A stretch of 64,000 nt of DNA from CAVVWJ01 sp965652025 (GCA_965652025.1 CBFGTM010000008.1:24102-88101); one strand, 5' to 3'; shown: positions 9,839 through 18,680, counted from the stretch's first letter. Translations and numbers: made by a program. The notes: a model not told the origin generated them from the sequence alone.

Positions 9839-12501
9839 GCGGCGCCTATACCCAGCCCCTGGTCTACTTCTTCGGCCAGGGTCGCTCCGACGGCACCGCA
9901 GCAATGAAGGAAATCCTCGGCGGGAAGGGTGCCGGACTCGCCGAGATGACTACCATCGGCATTCCAGTTCCCCCCGGCTTCACCCTCTCCAGCAACCTCT
10001 GCAGCCTCTATCTCGAGAGCCGCCAGTTTCCCAAGCGGCTTCAGGCGCAGGTCGAGAATGCCTTGCAGCGTCTGGAAACGGCAACCGGCAAGCATCTGGG
10101 CGACGGTGACAATCCGTTACTGGTCTCGGTCCGTTCAGGAGCCGCGGTGTCGATGCCCGGCATGATGGAAACGATCCTGAACCTGGGCCTGAACGATGTC
10201 ACGGTGGAGGGCCTCACCCGCCAGAGCGGCAACCCACAATTCGCCTGGGACTCCTATCGTCGGTTCGTGCAGATGTACGGCAGCGTGGTGTTCGAGGTCT
10301 CCAGGCGTCCCTTCGAGCAGATCCTGGATGAGCACAAGCAGCGCTGCCGCATCGAGCGGGAAATCGATTTACCGGTGGAGGAGATGCAGGGCATCGTCCG
10401 CCAGTTCAAGACCCTGGTGCGCGAGGAGTCCGGGCGAGAGTTCCCCGACGAGCCGCTGGACCAGCTCTGGGGCGCCATTGCCGCCGTGTTCGAGAGCTGG
10501 AACACACGTCGGGCGATCGACTACCGGAAGCTGCACGACATCCCGGATTCCATGGGCACGGCGGTGAATGTCGTGGCCATGGTCTTCGGCAACCTGGGCG
10601 AGGACTCGGGAACCGGCGTGGCCTTCAGCCGGGACCCCTCCACCGGCGAGCCCCGGCTCTACGGAGAGTACCTCCTCAACGCACAGGGTGAGGACGTGGT
10701 TTCGGGCAGCCGCACGCCCATGCCCATCGGCAAGCTGAAAGAACAGCTGCCCCATGCCTACCAGGAGCTGGAGCGGGTCGCCCGCACTCTGGAACGGCAC
10801 TTTCGCGACGTGCAGGACATGGAGTTCACCATTGAGCGGGGCAATCTCTACATGCTTCAGACCCGCAGAGCCCAGCGCTCGGGACAGGCCGCGGTCCGGA
10901 TTGCCTGTGAGATGGTGGACGAGGGAGTGATCAGCGAGCAGGAGGCTGTGGCGCGGATTCCACCCAACGATCTGAACCAGCTGCTGCACCCGACGATCGA
11001 CCCCGCCAGCAAGCTGGATCTGCTCACCACCGGCCTGCCCGCCTCGCCGGGGGCCGCGTGCGGCACCGTTGTCTTCGACGCTGACGAGGCCGTGAAGTTG
11101 GCGCGGTCCGGGCAATCCGTCATCCTGGTGCGCCGGGAGACGTCACCCGAGGACTTTCACGGCATGGTCACCGCTAAGGCAATCCTCACCGCCCGGGGCG
11201 GCATGACCTCCCACGCGGCGGTTGTCGCCCGGGGTATGGGTAAACCATGTGTCGCCGGTGCCCAAGGTCTTCAGGTAGACGAGAAGTCCAGCCGGTTTTC
11301 GGTGAACGGCCGGAGCATCTCCCAGGGTGAATGGATCACGGTGGACGGCAGCACCGGAAAGGTGTTCGCCGGTCAGGCCGCGCTCATTGCTCCCGAGCTC
11401 AGCGGAAACTTCAACCGAGTCATGAGGTGGGCCGACCGGATCATGCAGCTCAGGGTCCGAGTCAACGCCGACACTCCAGCCGACGCCCACCGCGGCCGGG
11501 ACTTCGGAGCGGAAGGCATCGGCCTCTGCCGTACCGAGCACATGTTTTTCGAAGGCGACCGGTTAGTGGCCATGCGGGAGATGATCGTTGCCCAGGACGC
11601 GGCCGGGCGGAAACAGGCTCTGGCCAAGCTGCTGCCGATGCAGCGGGGCGACTTCGAAGCCATCTTCCGGGCCATGGAGGGATATCCGGTCACCATCCGG
11701 TTGCTCGACCCTCCACTACATGAGTTCCTGCCCAAGGAACCGCAGGAAATCGAGGCGCTGGCCCGGGAGCTGAAGATGGATCCCGCGGCACTGCGGAACA
11801 CCATCGAGCGGCTGCACGAAGTGAATCCGATGCTCGGGCTGCGAGGCTGCCGGCTCGGCATCATCTATCCCGAAATTACCGCGATGCAGGTGCGGGCGAT
11901 CTTCGAGGCCGCCTCAACCGTGGCCTCCCGGAAGGGACGGGTCATGCCGGAGGTGATGATCCCGCTCACCGCGAGTGTGGTCGAGTTCCGGAAGCAGGCC
12001 CTGATCGTGCGCCAAGTTGCCGAGGAAGTGTTTCAGGAGCGCCAGATTACCGTGCCCTATCTTCTCGGCACCATGATCGAGTTGCCCCGGGCGGCTCTGA
12101 CCGCTGACGAACTGGCCCGGGAGGCGCAGTTCTTCTCCTTCGGCACCAATGACCTCACCCAAACCACCTGGGGACTCTCCCGGGACGACGCCGGCCGCTT
12201 CCTTCCCTATTACCTCGAGACCGGAGTTCTGGAGGACGATCCTTTTCAGGTGCTGGACCAGGCCGGTGTCGGCAAGCTCATCGCCATGGCCTGCGACCTG
12301 GGTCGAAAGACCCGTCCCGACCTCAAGCTGGGCATCTGCGGCGAGCATGGCGGCGATCCATCCGCCGTGGCCTTCTGCGACCGGCTGGGGATGAACTACG
12401 TATCCTGCTCTCCTTTCCGGGTCCCCATCGCTCGGCTGGCGGCGGCCCAGGCCGCGCTGGCGGCACGAGGCACGATGGACCGGACTCGCGCCACGGTCTG
12501 A
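9835..12501 (+). CDS. ppdK: pyruvate, phosphate dikinase
   Basis: Reversibly interconverts pyruvate + ATP + Pi and PEP + AMP + PPi. Full length at 888 residues. N-terminal ATP-grasp domain (GGKGAGLAEM near residue 30), central swivelling domain with the phospho-His460 in GGMTSHAAVVARG, and a C-terminal PEP barrel with Cys835 in GICGEHGGDP. The ATGA overlap with purF couples its translation to the PPi-releasing first step of purine synthesis. It ends 11 bases from the convergent WYL gene and is the last plus-strand gene of this operon. Confidence 0.97.
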   Translation: MSGAYTQPLVYFFGQGRSDGTAAMKEILGGKGAGLAEMTTIGIPVPPGFTLSSNLCSLYLESRQFPKRLQAQVENALQRLETATGKHLGDGDNPLLVSVRSGAAVSMPGMMETILNLGLNDVTVEGLTRQSGNPQFAWDSYRRFVQMYGSVVFEVSRRPFEQILDEHKQRCRIEREIDLPVEEMQGIVRQFKTLVREESGREFPDEPLDQLWGAIAAVFESWNTRRAIDYRKLHDIPDSMGTAVNVVAMVFGNLGEDSGTGVAFSRDPSTGEPRLYGEYLLNAQGEDVVSGSRTPMPIGKLKEQLPHAYQELERVARTLERHFRDVQDMEFTIERGNLYMLQTRRAQRSGQAAVRIACEMVDEGVISEQEAVARIPPNDLNQLLHPTIDPASKLDLLTTGLPASPGAACGTVVFDADEAVKLARSGQSVILVRRETSPEDFHGMVTAKAILTARGGMTSHAAVVARGMGKPCVAGAQGLQVDEKSSRFSVNGRSISQGEWITVDGSTGKVFAGQAALIAPELSGNFNRVMRWADRIMQLRVRVNADTPADAHRGRDFGAEGIGLCRTEHMFFEGDRLVAMREMIVAQDAAGRKQALAKLLPMQRGDFEAIFRAMEGYPVTIRLLDPPLHEFLPKEPQEIEALARELKMDPAALRNTIERLHEVNPMLGLRGCRLGIIYPEITAMQVRAIFEAASTVASRKGRVMPEVMIPLTASVVEFRKQALIVRQVAEEVFQERQITVPYLLGTMIELPRAALTADELAREAQFFSFGTNDLTQTTWGLSRDDAGRFLPYYLETGVLEDDPFQVLDQAGVGKLIAMACDLGRKTRPDLKLGICGEHGGDPSAVAFCDRLGMNYVSCSPFRVPIARLAAAQAALAARGTMDRTRATV

Positions 12502-12512
12502 GCGCAGCTCAC

Positions 12513-12854
12513 TCAGGCCCGGGCAAAGATCTCCAGCATCGACTCGCCGTAAGGATTGAAGTCGGAGCGAGGGCCGGCAAAGCTCCTATCGCTCACGACC
12601 ACGTCTCCTATTCCCGTGGTAATGAAGGCGCGCCATCCGGGAATGTCTCCGCTCTGGCTGCCTCCCCCAGTCTGATAGCCCAGTAGAATCGGCTCGCCGG
12701 CCTCGTGCAGACCCAAAAGGTAGGGCTCCACCGTTCGCCGATATCCTTCATACACGAATTCCACCGCCCTATGCTCGAGGATCGCCCGCACCAGCCGCTC
12801 TCCGGTGGCAAGCTCATGAATGGCGGGGTCTCGGGTGCTTGCTTGTTCCTGCAT
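12513..12854 (-). CDS. short WYL-domain protein
   Basis: A 113-residue protein resembling a stand-alone WYL domain: AVEFVYEGYRRTVEPYLLGL followed by EPILLGYQTGG and a strand-rich remainder. WYL domains are usually ligand- or nucleic-acid-sensing modules fused to a helix-turn-helix; no DNA-binding domain is present here. The frame opens at 12896, but ATG 12854 has a strong GGGAGG six bases upstream and is preferred. It is divergent from purE, 131 bases away, and convergent with ppdK. Family assignment moderate; function unknown. Confidence 0.72.
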   Translation of the reverse strand: MQEQASTRDPAIHELATGERLVRAILEHRAVEFVYEGYRRTVEPYLLGLHEAGEPILLGYQTGGGSQSGDIPGWRAFITTGIGDVVVSDRSFAGPRSDFNPYGESMLEIFARA

Positions 12855-12909
12855 GATGGACCTCCCGGTTACAGGACGCACGCGCAAGCTAGTCACTCAG
12901 CCGGGCGTC

Positions 12910-12937
12910 TTGCCACGAACCGCGGGTCACTTCTAAT
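12910..12937 (+). promoter_or_regulatory. candidate sigma-70-type promoter of purE-purK
   Basis: TTGCCA (12910-12915), 16 bases, then TCTAAT (12932-12937): five of six consensus matches in each box. Transcription would begin near 12944, giving a leader of about 40 bases before purE. Confidence 0.45.
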
Positions 12938-12985
12938 TCCCTGCCTCGCGGATGTGTGTTACGCGCCATCGGGCAGGAGGATGCA

Positions 12986-13480
12986 ATGACGCAGACCCTG
13001 GTGGGCATCGTGATGGGCAGCGACTCTGACTGGGAAATCATGCAGCATGCGGCCCGAAGGCTGACGGAGTTCCAGGTCGAGCATGAAGCCAGAGTGGTCT
13101 CCGCGCACCGGACGCCCGATCTGCTCTATCGCTATGCCGAGGATGCGGCCGGACGAGGGCTGCGCTGCATCATTGCCGGGGCGGGCGGCGCGGCTCACCT
13201 CCCCGGCATGCTGGCCGCCAAGACGACGCTCCCGGTCCTGGGTGTCCCGGTTCCGAGCAAGCACCTTCAGGGGCTCGACTCGCTCCTTTCGATCGTGCAG
13301 ATGCCTGCCGGGATTCCGGTGGCCACGTTTGCCATCGGGATGGCTGGCGCCGGCAACGCCGGCTTGTACGCCGTTGCCATTCTGGCCCTCAGTGATCCCG
13401 ACCTTGCGGAGCGGCTCGACACCTTCCGGCGGACCCAGGAGCGGCGGACGCTCGACCTGAAATTGCCGGATCTCCCGTGA
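12986..13480 (+). CDS. purE: N5-carboxyaminoimidazole ribonucleotide mutase
   Basis: Class I PurE: rearranges N5-CAIR (made by PurK) to CAIR, the substrate of PurC. Signature MGSDSDWEIM at residues 10-19, VVSAHRTPD with His41, and the glycine-rich AGAGGAAHLPGM. The frame opens at 12956, but ATG 12986 is preceded by AGGAGG at suitable spacing. It overlaps purK by four bases (GTGA). These two genes are the head of a second plus-strand purine transcript with their own promoter region. Confidence 0.96.
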   Translation: MTQTLVGIVMGSDSDWEIMQHAARRLTEFQVEHEARVVSAHRTPDLLYRYAEDAAGRGLRCIIAGAGGAAHLPGMLAAKTTLPVLGVPVPSKHLQGLDSLLSIVQMPAGIPVATFAIGMAGAGNAGLYAVAILALSDPDLAERLDTFRRTQERRTLDLKLPDLP

Positions 13481-14613
13481 TCCTTCCCGGAGCGACGGTC
13501 GGGGTACTGGGTGGGGGACAGCTCGGCCGGATGTTCACCTTACAGGCGCGCACCATGGGATACCGGGTTGTCGTTCTGGACCCTGACCCGCAGAGCCCTG
13601 CCGGTGCGGTCGCCGACCGCCAGCTACGAGCCCCCTACGAGGATGAGGCTGCCCTCGCGGAGATGTCCCGGTCCTGTGACGCGATCACGACCGAGTTCGA
13701 AAATGTCCCGGCAGAGACGCTGGAGCGCCTCTCGCGCTCCGCCATCATTCGTCCCCCAGTGACCGCAGTAGCGACGGCCCAGGACCGAATCGCTGAGAAG
13801 ACCTTCTTTCGCCAACACGGATTTCCCACCCCCGAGTTCCATCCGGTGCGAAGCAGGAAGGAGCTGGATCAGGCGGTAGCCGTCATCCGCCGTCCAGCCC
13901 TCCTCAAGACCAGCCGACTAGGCTACGATGGGAAGGGACAGGCCCTGGTCAACGCCGAGGCCGATGCAGTCAGCGCGTTCGAGAAATTCAAGGGTGTGCC
14001 CTGCGTCCTGGAGCAGCGGGTCGAGCTCAAGTCCGAGCTGTCGGTCATTCTGGCCCGGGGGGAGAACGGAGAGATCGTCACGGTCCCTCCGGCCGAAAAC
14101 CGCCACCAGCAGGGCATTCTGGAGACCTCGGTCGTACCGGCACGGGTGTCCGAGGTGCTCACCAGGGGCGCGCAGGAGCTAGCCACGGCTCTGGCCGAAG
14201 CGATGGCGTATGTAGGAGTGCTGGGAGTCGAGCTCTTCGTCACCACTGGGGAGCAGTTGCTGGTCAATGAAATGGCGCCTCGCCCCCATAACAGCGGCCA
14301 CTACACCATTGACGCTTGCTCAGCCGACCAGTTCGAGCAGCAACTGCGCGCACTATGCGGGCTGCCTTTGGCTCAGCCCTGGTTGCTTTCTCCCGTGGCC
14401 ATGATCAACCTGCTGGGTGACCTCTGGCAGCGGGGCGAGCCCCGCTGGGAGGAGGCGCTGCGTCGCCCCGGCGTGCGTCTGCATCTCTATGGAAAGGCCG
14501 AGCCCCGGCCGGGGCGCAAGATGGGACACTTGAACTGCCTGGCACCGGATTCGAGCCGCGCGCTGGCGCTGGCGCTGGAGACCAGGGACGCACTGGCCAA
14601 ACCACCCTTGTGA
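13477..14613 (+). CDS. purK: N5-carboxyaminoimidazole ribonucleotide synthase
   Basis: ATP-grasp enzyme that carboxylates AIR with bicarbonate to N5-CAIR. It begins at GTG within a GTGA overlap with purE. N-terminal nucleotide-binding loop GVLGGGQLGRM near residues 9-19, SRLGYDGKGQ near 147-156, and the ATP-grasp metal-binding segment NEMAPRPHNSGHYT near 266-279. Length 378 residues is usual. A 17-base gap separates it from the DUF2911 gene, so the three may be co-transcribed. Confidence 0.96.
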   Translation: MILPGATVGVLGGGQLGRMFTLQARTMGYRVVVLDPDPQSPAGAVADRQLRAPYEDEAALAEMSRSCDAITTEFENVPAETLERLSRSAIIRPPVTAVATAQDRIAEKTFFRQHGFPTPEFHPVRSRKELDQAVAVIRRPALLKTSRLGYDGKGQALVNAEADAVSAFEKFKGVPCVLEQRVELKSELSVILARGENGEIVTVPPAENRHQQGILETSVVPARVSEVLTRGAQELATALAEAMAYVGVLGVELFVTTGEQLLVNEMAPRPHNSGHYTIDACSADQFEQQLRALCGLPLAQPWLLSPVAMINLLGDLWQRGEPRWEEALRRPGVRLHLYGKAEPRPGRKMGHLNCLAPDSSRALALALETRDALAKPPL

Positions 14614-14630
14614 CGGCATAGGAGACAGCC

Positions 14631-15224
14631 ATGGACCTCGTTTCACTCGCCGCGTTGGCCGGCATCATCACCGGGCGGCCGATGCCCAGCCCGGAGCCAT
14701 TCCACCCCGACACTACCTGTCCTCACCGAAACGTCCCGCTCGAGGGAAGGAAGAGCCCGCTCGATTCGGTGACCTTCACCCTATCCAATCAGCCGATCAA
14801 AGTGTGTTATGGCCGGCCCTCCTCCAGCGGTCGAACCATGATCGGCGGAAGCAATGTCCCGTACGGAAAGCTGTGGCGGACCGGAGCCAACGAGCCGACG
14901 ATCTTCTACGCGCCGGTTCCCCTCACCGTGGCGGGCATCGCGGTGGCCCCTGGAGTTTACTCCTTGTATACCGTGCCGGGGCGGCAGGAGTGGGAAGTGA
15001 TCGTCAACAAGTCCGTCTCCCAGTGGGGCCACGAGAATCAGTACACCCCCGAGGTCAAGGCCCAGGAAGTGGGGCGGGCCAAGGTGAAGGCCGAAACGAC
15101 GCAGAAGCCGCTCGAGACCTTTACCATTCGGGCCGAACCCCAGGGCAGCAAGGCAGCAGCGCTGATCCTGGAGTGGGAGAAGACCAAGGTTCGGATCCCG
15201 ATTCAGTCCAAGAGCTCAGGATGA
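14631..15224 (+). CDS. DUF2911 family protein
   Basis: Encodes 197 residues. After about 35 residues comes the DUF2911 domain, with VCYGRPSSSGRTMIGG, YGKLWRTGANEPT, PGVYSLYTVPG and EWEVIVNK. The short hydrophobic start (MDLVSLAALAGIITG) could be a weak export signal. The ATG has a good GGAG six bases upstream. The family is common in Bacteroidetes and environmental bacteria and has no established function that I know. Its 3' end overlaps the convergent desulfurase-like gene by 9 bases. Confidence 0.85.
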   Translation: MDLVSLAALAGIITGRPMPSPEPFHPDTTCPHRNVPLEGRKSPLDSVTFTLSNQPIKVCYGRPSSSGRTMIGGSNVPYGKLWRTGANEPTIFYAPVPLTVAGIAVAPGVYSLYTVPGRQEWEVIVNKSVSQWGHENQYTPEVKAQEVGRAKVKAETTQKPLETFTIRAEPQGSKAAALILEWEKTKVRIPIQSKSSG

Positions 15225-16457
15225 AAGACGGCGCACGCCCTCGATGAGGCGGTCTACCTCCTCGGTCGTGGTATAGCAGGCACACCCGGCCCGAACCAGG
15301 CCGTCCGGAACGCCCAGGCGTTGCACCACTGTGGTGGCGTAGAAATCACCGCTGGAAACAAAGACGCCTGACTCACCCAACTCGCGCGCGACCTTGTCGG
15401 CCGGCTGCCCCGCCACGGTAAAGGCCACGGTCGGCGTGCGCGGGTTTCCCGGAGAAGGACCGTAGAGTCTTACCCCAGGCAGCTCCCCGAGTCCGGTCCA
15501 GAGACGCTGGACCAGCTCTTGGCCGCGCGTGCGGAGCTCAGCGAAAGCCCGGCGCAGACCGGCCCTCCGACCATCGCCGACGCTGAGTGAAGCCAGAAAG
15601 TCCACCGCTGCAGCCGCCCCTACGATGCCTTCATGATTCAGGGTTCCCGTCTCCAGCCGCTCCGGAACGGTGTCGGGTGCTGGAGCGAGCTTGGGGACAT
15701 CCAGTTGCTGCAGCACATCTCCCCGGCCGAAGAGAACGCCGATGTGAGGGCCGTAGAACTTGTATGCCGAACAAGCCAGGAAATCGCAGCCGATCGTCCG
15801 CACGTCGATCAGCTCATGCGGGGCCAGGTGCACCGCGTCCACGAAGCTCAACGCACCGGCCTCCCGGCTCAAGGAAACTGCACCGGCAACGTCATTGATA
15901 GTCCCCAGTGCGTTCGACGCGCCACCCAAGGCGACCAGGCGCGGCCCCTGCGAGATCAACCTGGTCAGGTCATCCCAGTCGAGCTGCCCTGTCTCCGGCC
16001 TCATTGCCACGGCGATCACGTTGACACCCCGCTCCCGCTCCAGAGCGCGCCAGGGCCCGACGTTGGCATGGTGATCGAGCTCGGTAATCACCACGCTGTC
16101 TCCCGGCCCCCAACCTCGGCCCAAGGCCCGGGCCAGGTGGAAAGTGAGCGTCGTCATGTTGGCCCCGAACACGATTTCTGAGGGCCGACCACCGATGAAA
16201 TCGGCCAGAGCTTCGCGGGCACCCACGATCAGGGCATCCGTCTCGGCGCTGGTGGGGTAGGGCCAGTGGGTATTGGCGTTATGGTTGTAGAGGTAGTCCT
16301 GCATGGCCTCGACAACTGTGCGGGGAACCTGGGTTCCGCCGGGTCCGTCGAAGTAGGCCACCAAGCTCCCCTGCCACCGGCGCTGGAGCGCTGGGAAATG
16401 GGATCGAATCTCCGCCACGGGCGGGACGGGGACGAGTGGCGATGCTGCCACAGTCAT
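15216..16457 (-). CDS. cysteine desulfurase-like PLP enzyme (TIGR01976/VC1184 type)
   Basis: Fold-type I, class V aminotransferase of 413 residues. Features: YFDGPGGTQVP near residue 34, ITELDHHANVGPW, FVDAVHLAPHELIDV, and the PLP lysine in SAYKFYGPH. The spacing and the FDGPGG start resemble the cysteine-desulfurase-like TIGR01976 group rather than IscS or SufS, and no SUF genes are adjacent, so the true substrate is open. ATG 16457 has AGGAG seven bases upstream. It is divergent from the lipoprotein gene at 16584 and overlaps the DUF2911 gene tail to tail. Confidence 0.88.
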   Translation of the reverse strand: MTVAASPLVPVPPVAEIRSHFPALQRRWQGSLVAYFDGPGGTQVPRTVVEAMQDYLYNHNANTHWPYPTSAETDALIVGAREALADFIGGRPSEIVFGANMTTLTFHLARALGRGWGPGDSVVITELDHHANVGPWRALERERGVNVIAVAMRPETGQLDWDDLTRLISQGPRLVALGGASNALGTINDVAGAVSLSREAGALSFVDAVHLAPHELIDVRTIGCDFLACSAYKFYGPHIGVLFGRGDVLQQLDVPKLAPAPDTVPERLETGTLNHEGIVGAAAAVDFLASLSVGDGRRAGLRRAFAELRTRGQELVQRLWTGLGELPGVRLYGPSPGNPRTPTVAFTVAGQPADKVARELGESGVFVSSGDFYATTVVQRLGVPDGLVRAGCACYTTTEEVDRLIEGVRRLSS

Positions 16458-16583
16458 CGGGATCTCCTGCGTGTGATATAAGTCCCTGATTTCTTCGGGA
16501 CGGGCCGGCAGTATGTACCTTCTCCATGAGCCTGCTCGGGTGACACGCCGGACAGGCCTCCCACTTTTGCTCGGAGTTTCTCC

Positions 16584-18092
16584 ATGTCATCGCAGTGCAG
16601 GCCGATCCTCATCTGGCCAACCACCAGGTTAATAATGCTGCTGGTTGGGTTGCACGCCTGCGGGAGCGGTGGAGGAAGTACCGAGCCCGGTGTACCCACG
16701 GACATAACGGTCGATCCGGCCTCAGTCTCGTTCACGGCCCTGGGCCAGACTGAACAACTTTCGCCCACAGTGGTCGACGGGCAAGGTACTACTCTGGCCG
16801 ATGAGCCGGTGAGCTGGAGCACCAGCAACTCCGCCGTGGCCACCGTGACCCCCGATGGACTGGTGACGGCAGTGGGCGCCGGAACTGCCCAGGTCACCGC
16901 CGCGGCAGGCTCGGCCAACACCGCAGTCGACGTGGAAGTGATCCAGACTCCCTCACAGCTGCAAAAGGTTGCCGGAGATGGACAAGCCGGCACCCCGGGG
17001 CAGGCGGTAGCCATCCGTCCGGCTGTGGTTGTCAAAGATGCCAGCGGAATTGGGGTGGCAGGGGTTCAGGTGACATTCGAGGTGGTGTCCGGAGGCGGCA
17101 GCATCACCGGTGGGTCCACGACCACCAACAGCAGTGGCATCGCGGAGGTTGGCAGCTGGACTCTGGGCAGCGCCGGACCGAACGTACTGCGTGCCACCGC
17201 GGCGGGAACAGGAATCAGCGGGAACCCAGCCGAGTTCACGGTGGGAGCCGGCGCCTTCAACATCGAGGTGCGGTTTCTCGGGAGTGCCACCCCGGCTCAG
17301 CAACAGGCGTTTGCGGAGGCCGAGGCGCGCTGGGAGGGCCTGGTGACGGGGGACCTGCAGAATGTGCAGCTGGTGGCCGAGCCGGGCGACTGTGGTTCCG
17401 ACTCTCCCGCGATCGATGAAGTGGTGGACGACCTGATCATCCTGGTCACCCTGGAAGCCATCGATAGCTCGGGAGGAGTACTGGCCTCCGCTGGACCGTG
17501 CTTCGTTCGGCTTTCGAATGATCTGCCGGTTCTCGGAGCCATGAGGTTCGACACGGCCGACCTCGATGATGTCGAGGCCTCCGGACTCCTCTCCCAGGTC
17601 GTACTGCATGAGATGGGACACGTGCTCGGCTTCGGTAGCCTGTGGGAGGCCAAAGGCTTTCTGGCCGATCCGTCACTCACGCCGACAGGAGAAGTGATCG
17701 AAGGAGCCGATCCTCACTTCACAGGACCCCAGGCGATTGCCGCCTTCGACCAGATCGGAGGCTCGGCCTATACCGGCGGCAAGGTTCCGGTGGCGGACCA
17801 GGGAGGTGTGGGCACGCAGGATGGTCACTGGCGAGAATCAGTCTTTGACGCCGAGCTGATGACAGGATTCATCAGCCCCGGCCAGAACCCGCTCAGCCGG
17901 GTAACCGTCGCGTCGCTGGGCGATATGGGCTTTGTGGTCAATCAGAACGCGGCCGACAACTACTCCCTGTCGCTGGCGGCGTTTGTCCGATCCACCTCGT
18001 CGCCCCGCCTGATACTCGGGAACGACCGGTTGAGAGTTCCGGTGAGGAAGGTGGACGCCACTGGCAGGGTGCTGAGGGTGTTCCGGCCCTGA
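16584..18092 (+). CDS. Big-domain, leishmanolysin-like metallopeptidase lipoprotein
   Basis: A 502-residue predicted lipoprotein. The signal region ends LVGLHAC with lipobox Cys26; His at -2 is atypical. Next come a Big_2-type Ig-like domain (about residues 36-118) and a Big_1-type domain (about 119-215), then a catalytic domain. The zinc motif HEMGHVLGFGSLW begins at His342, and a likely third ligand lies in GHWRESVFDAELMTG, both typical of bacterial M8 leishmanolysin-like enzymes. The protein is probably anchored on the envelope with the protease exposed. The ATG has CGGAG eight bases upstream. Substrate unknown. Confidence 0.85.
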   Translation: MSSQCRPILIWPTTRLIMLLVGLHACGSGGGSTEPGVPTDITVDPASVSFTALGQTEQLSPTVVDGQGTTLADEPVSWSTSNSAVATVTPDGLVTAVGAGTAQVTAAAGSANTAVDVEVIQTPSQLQKVAGDGQAGTPGQAVAIRPAVVVKDASGIGVAGVQVTFEVVSGGGSITGGSTTTNSSGIAEVGSWTLGSAGPNVLRATAAGTGISGNPAEFTVGAGAFNIEVRFLGSATPAQQQAFAEAEARWEGLVTGDLQNVQLVAEPGDCGSDSPAIDEVVDDLIILVTLEAIDSSGGVLASAGPCFVRLSNDLPVLGAMRFDTADLDDVEASGLLSQVVLHEMGHVLGFGSLWEAKGFLADPSLTPTGEVIEGADPHFTGPQAIAAFDQIGGSAYTGGKVPVADQGGVGTQDGHWRESVFDAELMTGFISPGQNPLSRVTVASLGDMGFVVNQNAADNYSLSLAAFVRSTSSPRLILGNDRLRVPVRKVDATGRVLRVFRP

Positions 18093-18114
18093 CACTCGTT
18101 GCAGCATAGACACG

Positions 18115-18144
18115 ACGAGGGGCTCTCGGTTGAGAGCCCCTCGT
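18115..18144 (-). terminator. perfect 13-bp hairpin between lipoprotein gene and tmRNA gene
   Basis: Arms 18115-18127 and 18132-18144 are exactly complementary (ACGAGGGGCTCTC) around a GGTT loop. It starts three bases past the tmRNA 3' end and 22 bases past the plus-strand stop at 18092, so it can serve both strands. No long U-run follows on either strand. Confidence 0.7.
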
Positions 18145-18147
18145 GTA

Positions 18148-18508
18148 TGGAGGCGCAGGGAATCGAACCCTGGTCCGAGTAAGCTTCCAGAACCACGCCT
18201 ACGTGCGTAGGCTCGACTTCTGACCGTCACTTCGAAGCGGTGTCGAACCGACCTCTTCGAAGCCTATCTCCTGAAGTCTCGCCGGCAGCACCGGAGCGGT
18301 GCGTCCAGCCAGCCCGGATTTGCGATTCGGCACGCGGCGCCCCAGGCGGGCTCCATCGGCCGAAGGAGCATAAGCGAGCTTAGCTCAGCTTACGCAGCCA
18401 GTGCCAGTTCAGTATTGGCAGTTGAATCATTCCAGACGGTTTTACCAGGACTCTGGACCTGGGCACGCTGCGATTCCTTCATCAAACCCGTCGAAGCCAG
18501 TCGCCCCC
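18148..18508 (-). ncRNA. ssrA: transfer-messenger RNA
   Basis: One-piece tmRNA of about 361 bases. The 5' end GGGGGCGACTGGCTTCGACG (from 18508) and the 3' end with GGTTCGATTCCCTGCGCCTCCA (to 18148) are diagnostic. The 5' GGGGGCG pairs with the 3' CGCCUCC to form the acceptor stem, with A as discriminator. The CCA tail is not encoded (TAC follows), so it must be added post-transcriptionally. It rescues stalled ribosomes together with SmpB, which is not in the window. No convincing upstream promoter was found. Confidence 0.96.
18390..18419 (-). other. tmRNA tag-peptide reading frame (proposed ANTELALAA)
   Basis: Within the tmRNA, GCC at 18419-18417 can act as resume codon and is followed by eight sense codons and TAA. 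This gives ANTELALAA, ending in the ALAA-type degron recognised by ClpXP-like proteases. The resume codon is inferred from position and from the general A-N-type tag start; the frame itself stays open upstream. Confidence 0.7.
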
Positions 18509-18527
18509 GGGTGATAGGGAAAATAGG

Positions 18528-18680
18528 CGGTCGCTCGGTCGGACGGTAGGCCGGTCGGCTCAAAATGGCTTCGAAACGTGCCTGAACTGGCGCAATGGAT
18601 GTACAAGACGGACGAGGGGTTACGAAGCCGGCCTCAACCCATTTCTCGGTAGCTAGACCGCCTGACCGGCTGACCACCGT
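18528..18680 (-). repeat. inverted octamer arrays upstream of tmRNA
   Basis: Four 8-base units of the form CGGTNGNN fill 18528-18559. A complementary array of ACC-type octamers fills 18657-18680 and runs up to the GGDEF stop codon. Between them GGCTTCG and CGAAGCC can also pair, so the whole 3' UTR and tmRNA leader could fold into a long imperfect stem. Whether this region also holds the tmRNA promoter is unclear. Confidence 0.6.

Noticed and set aside
12499..12511. TGAGC-GCA-GCTCA as bidirectional terminator between ppdK and WYL genes
   Set aside because: Only five pairs and no U-run; too weak to call.
18148..18190. Possible tRNA gene from the T-loop sequence
   Set aside because: It is the 3' end of tmRNA; the matching 5' end lies 360 bases away and there is no anticodon arm.
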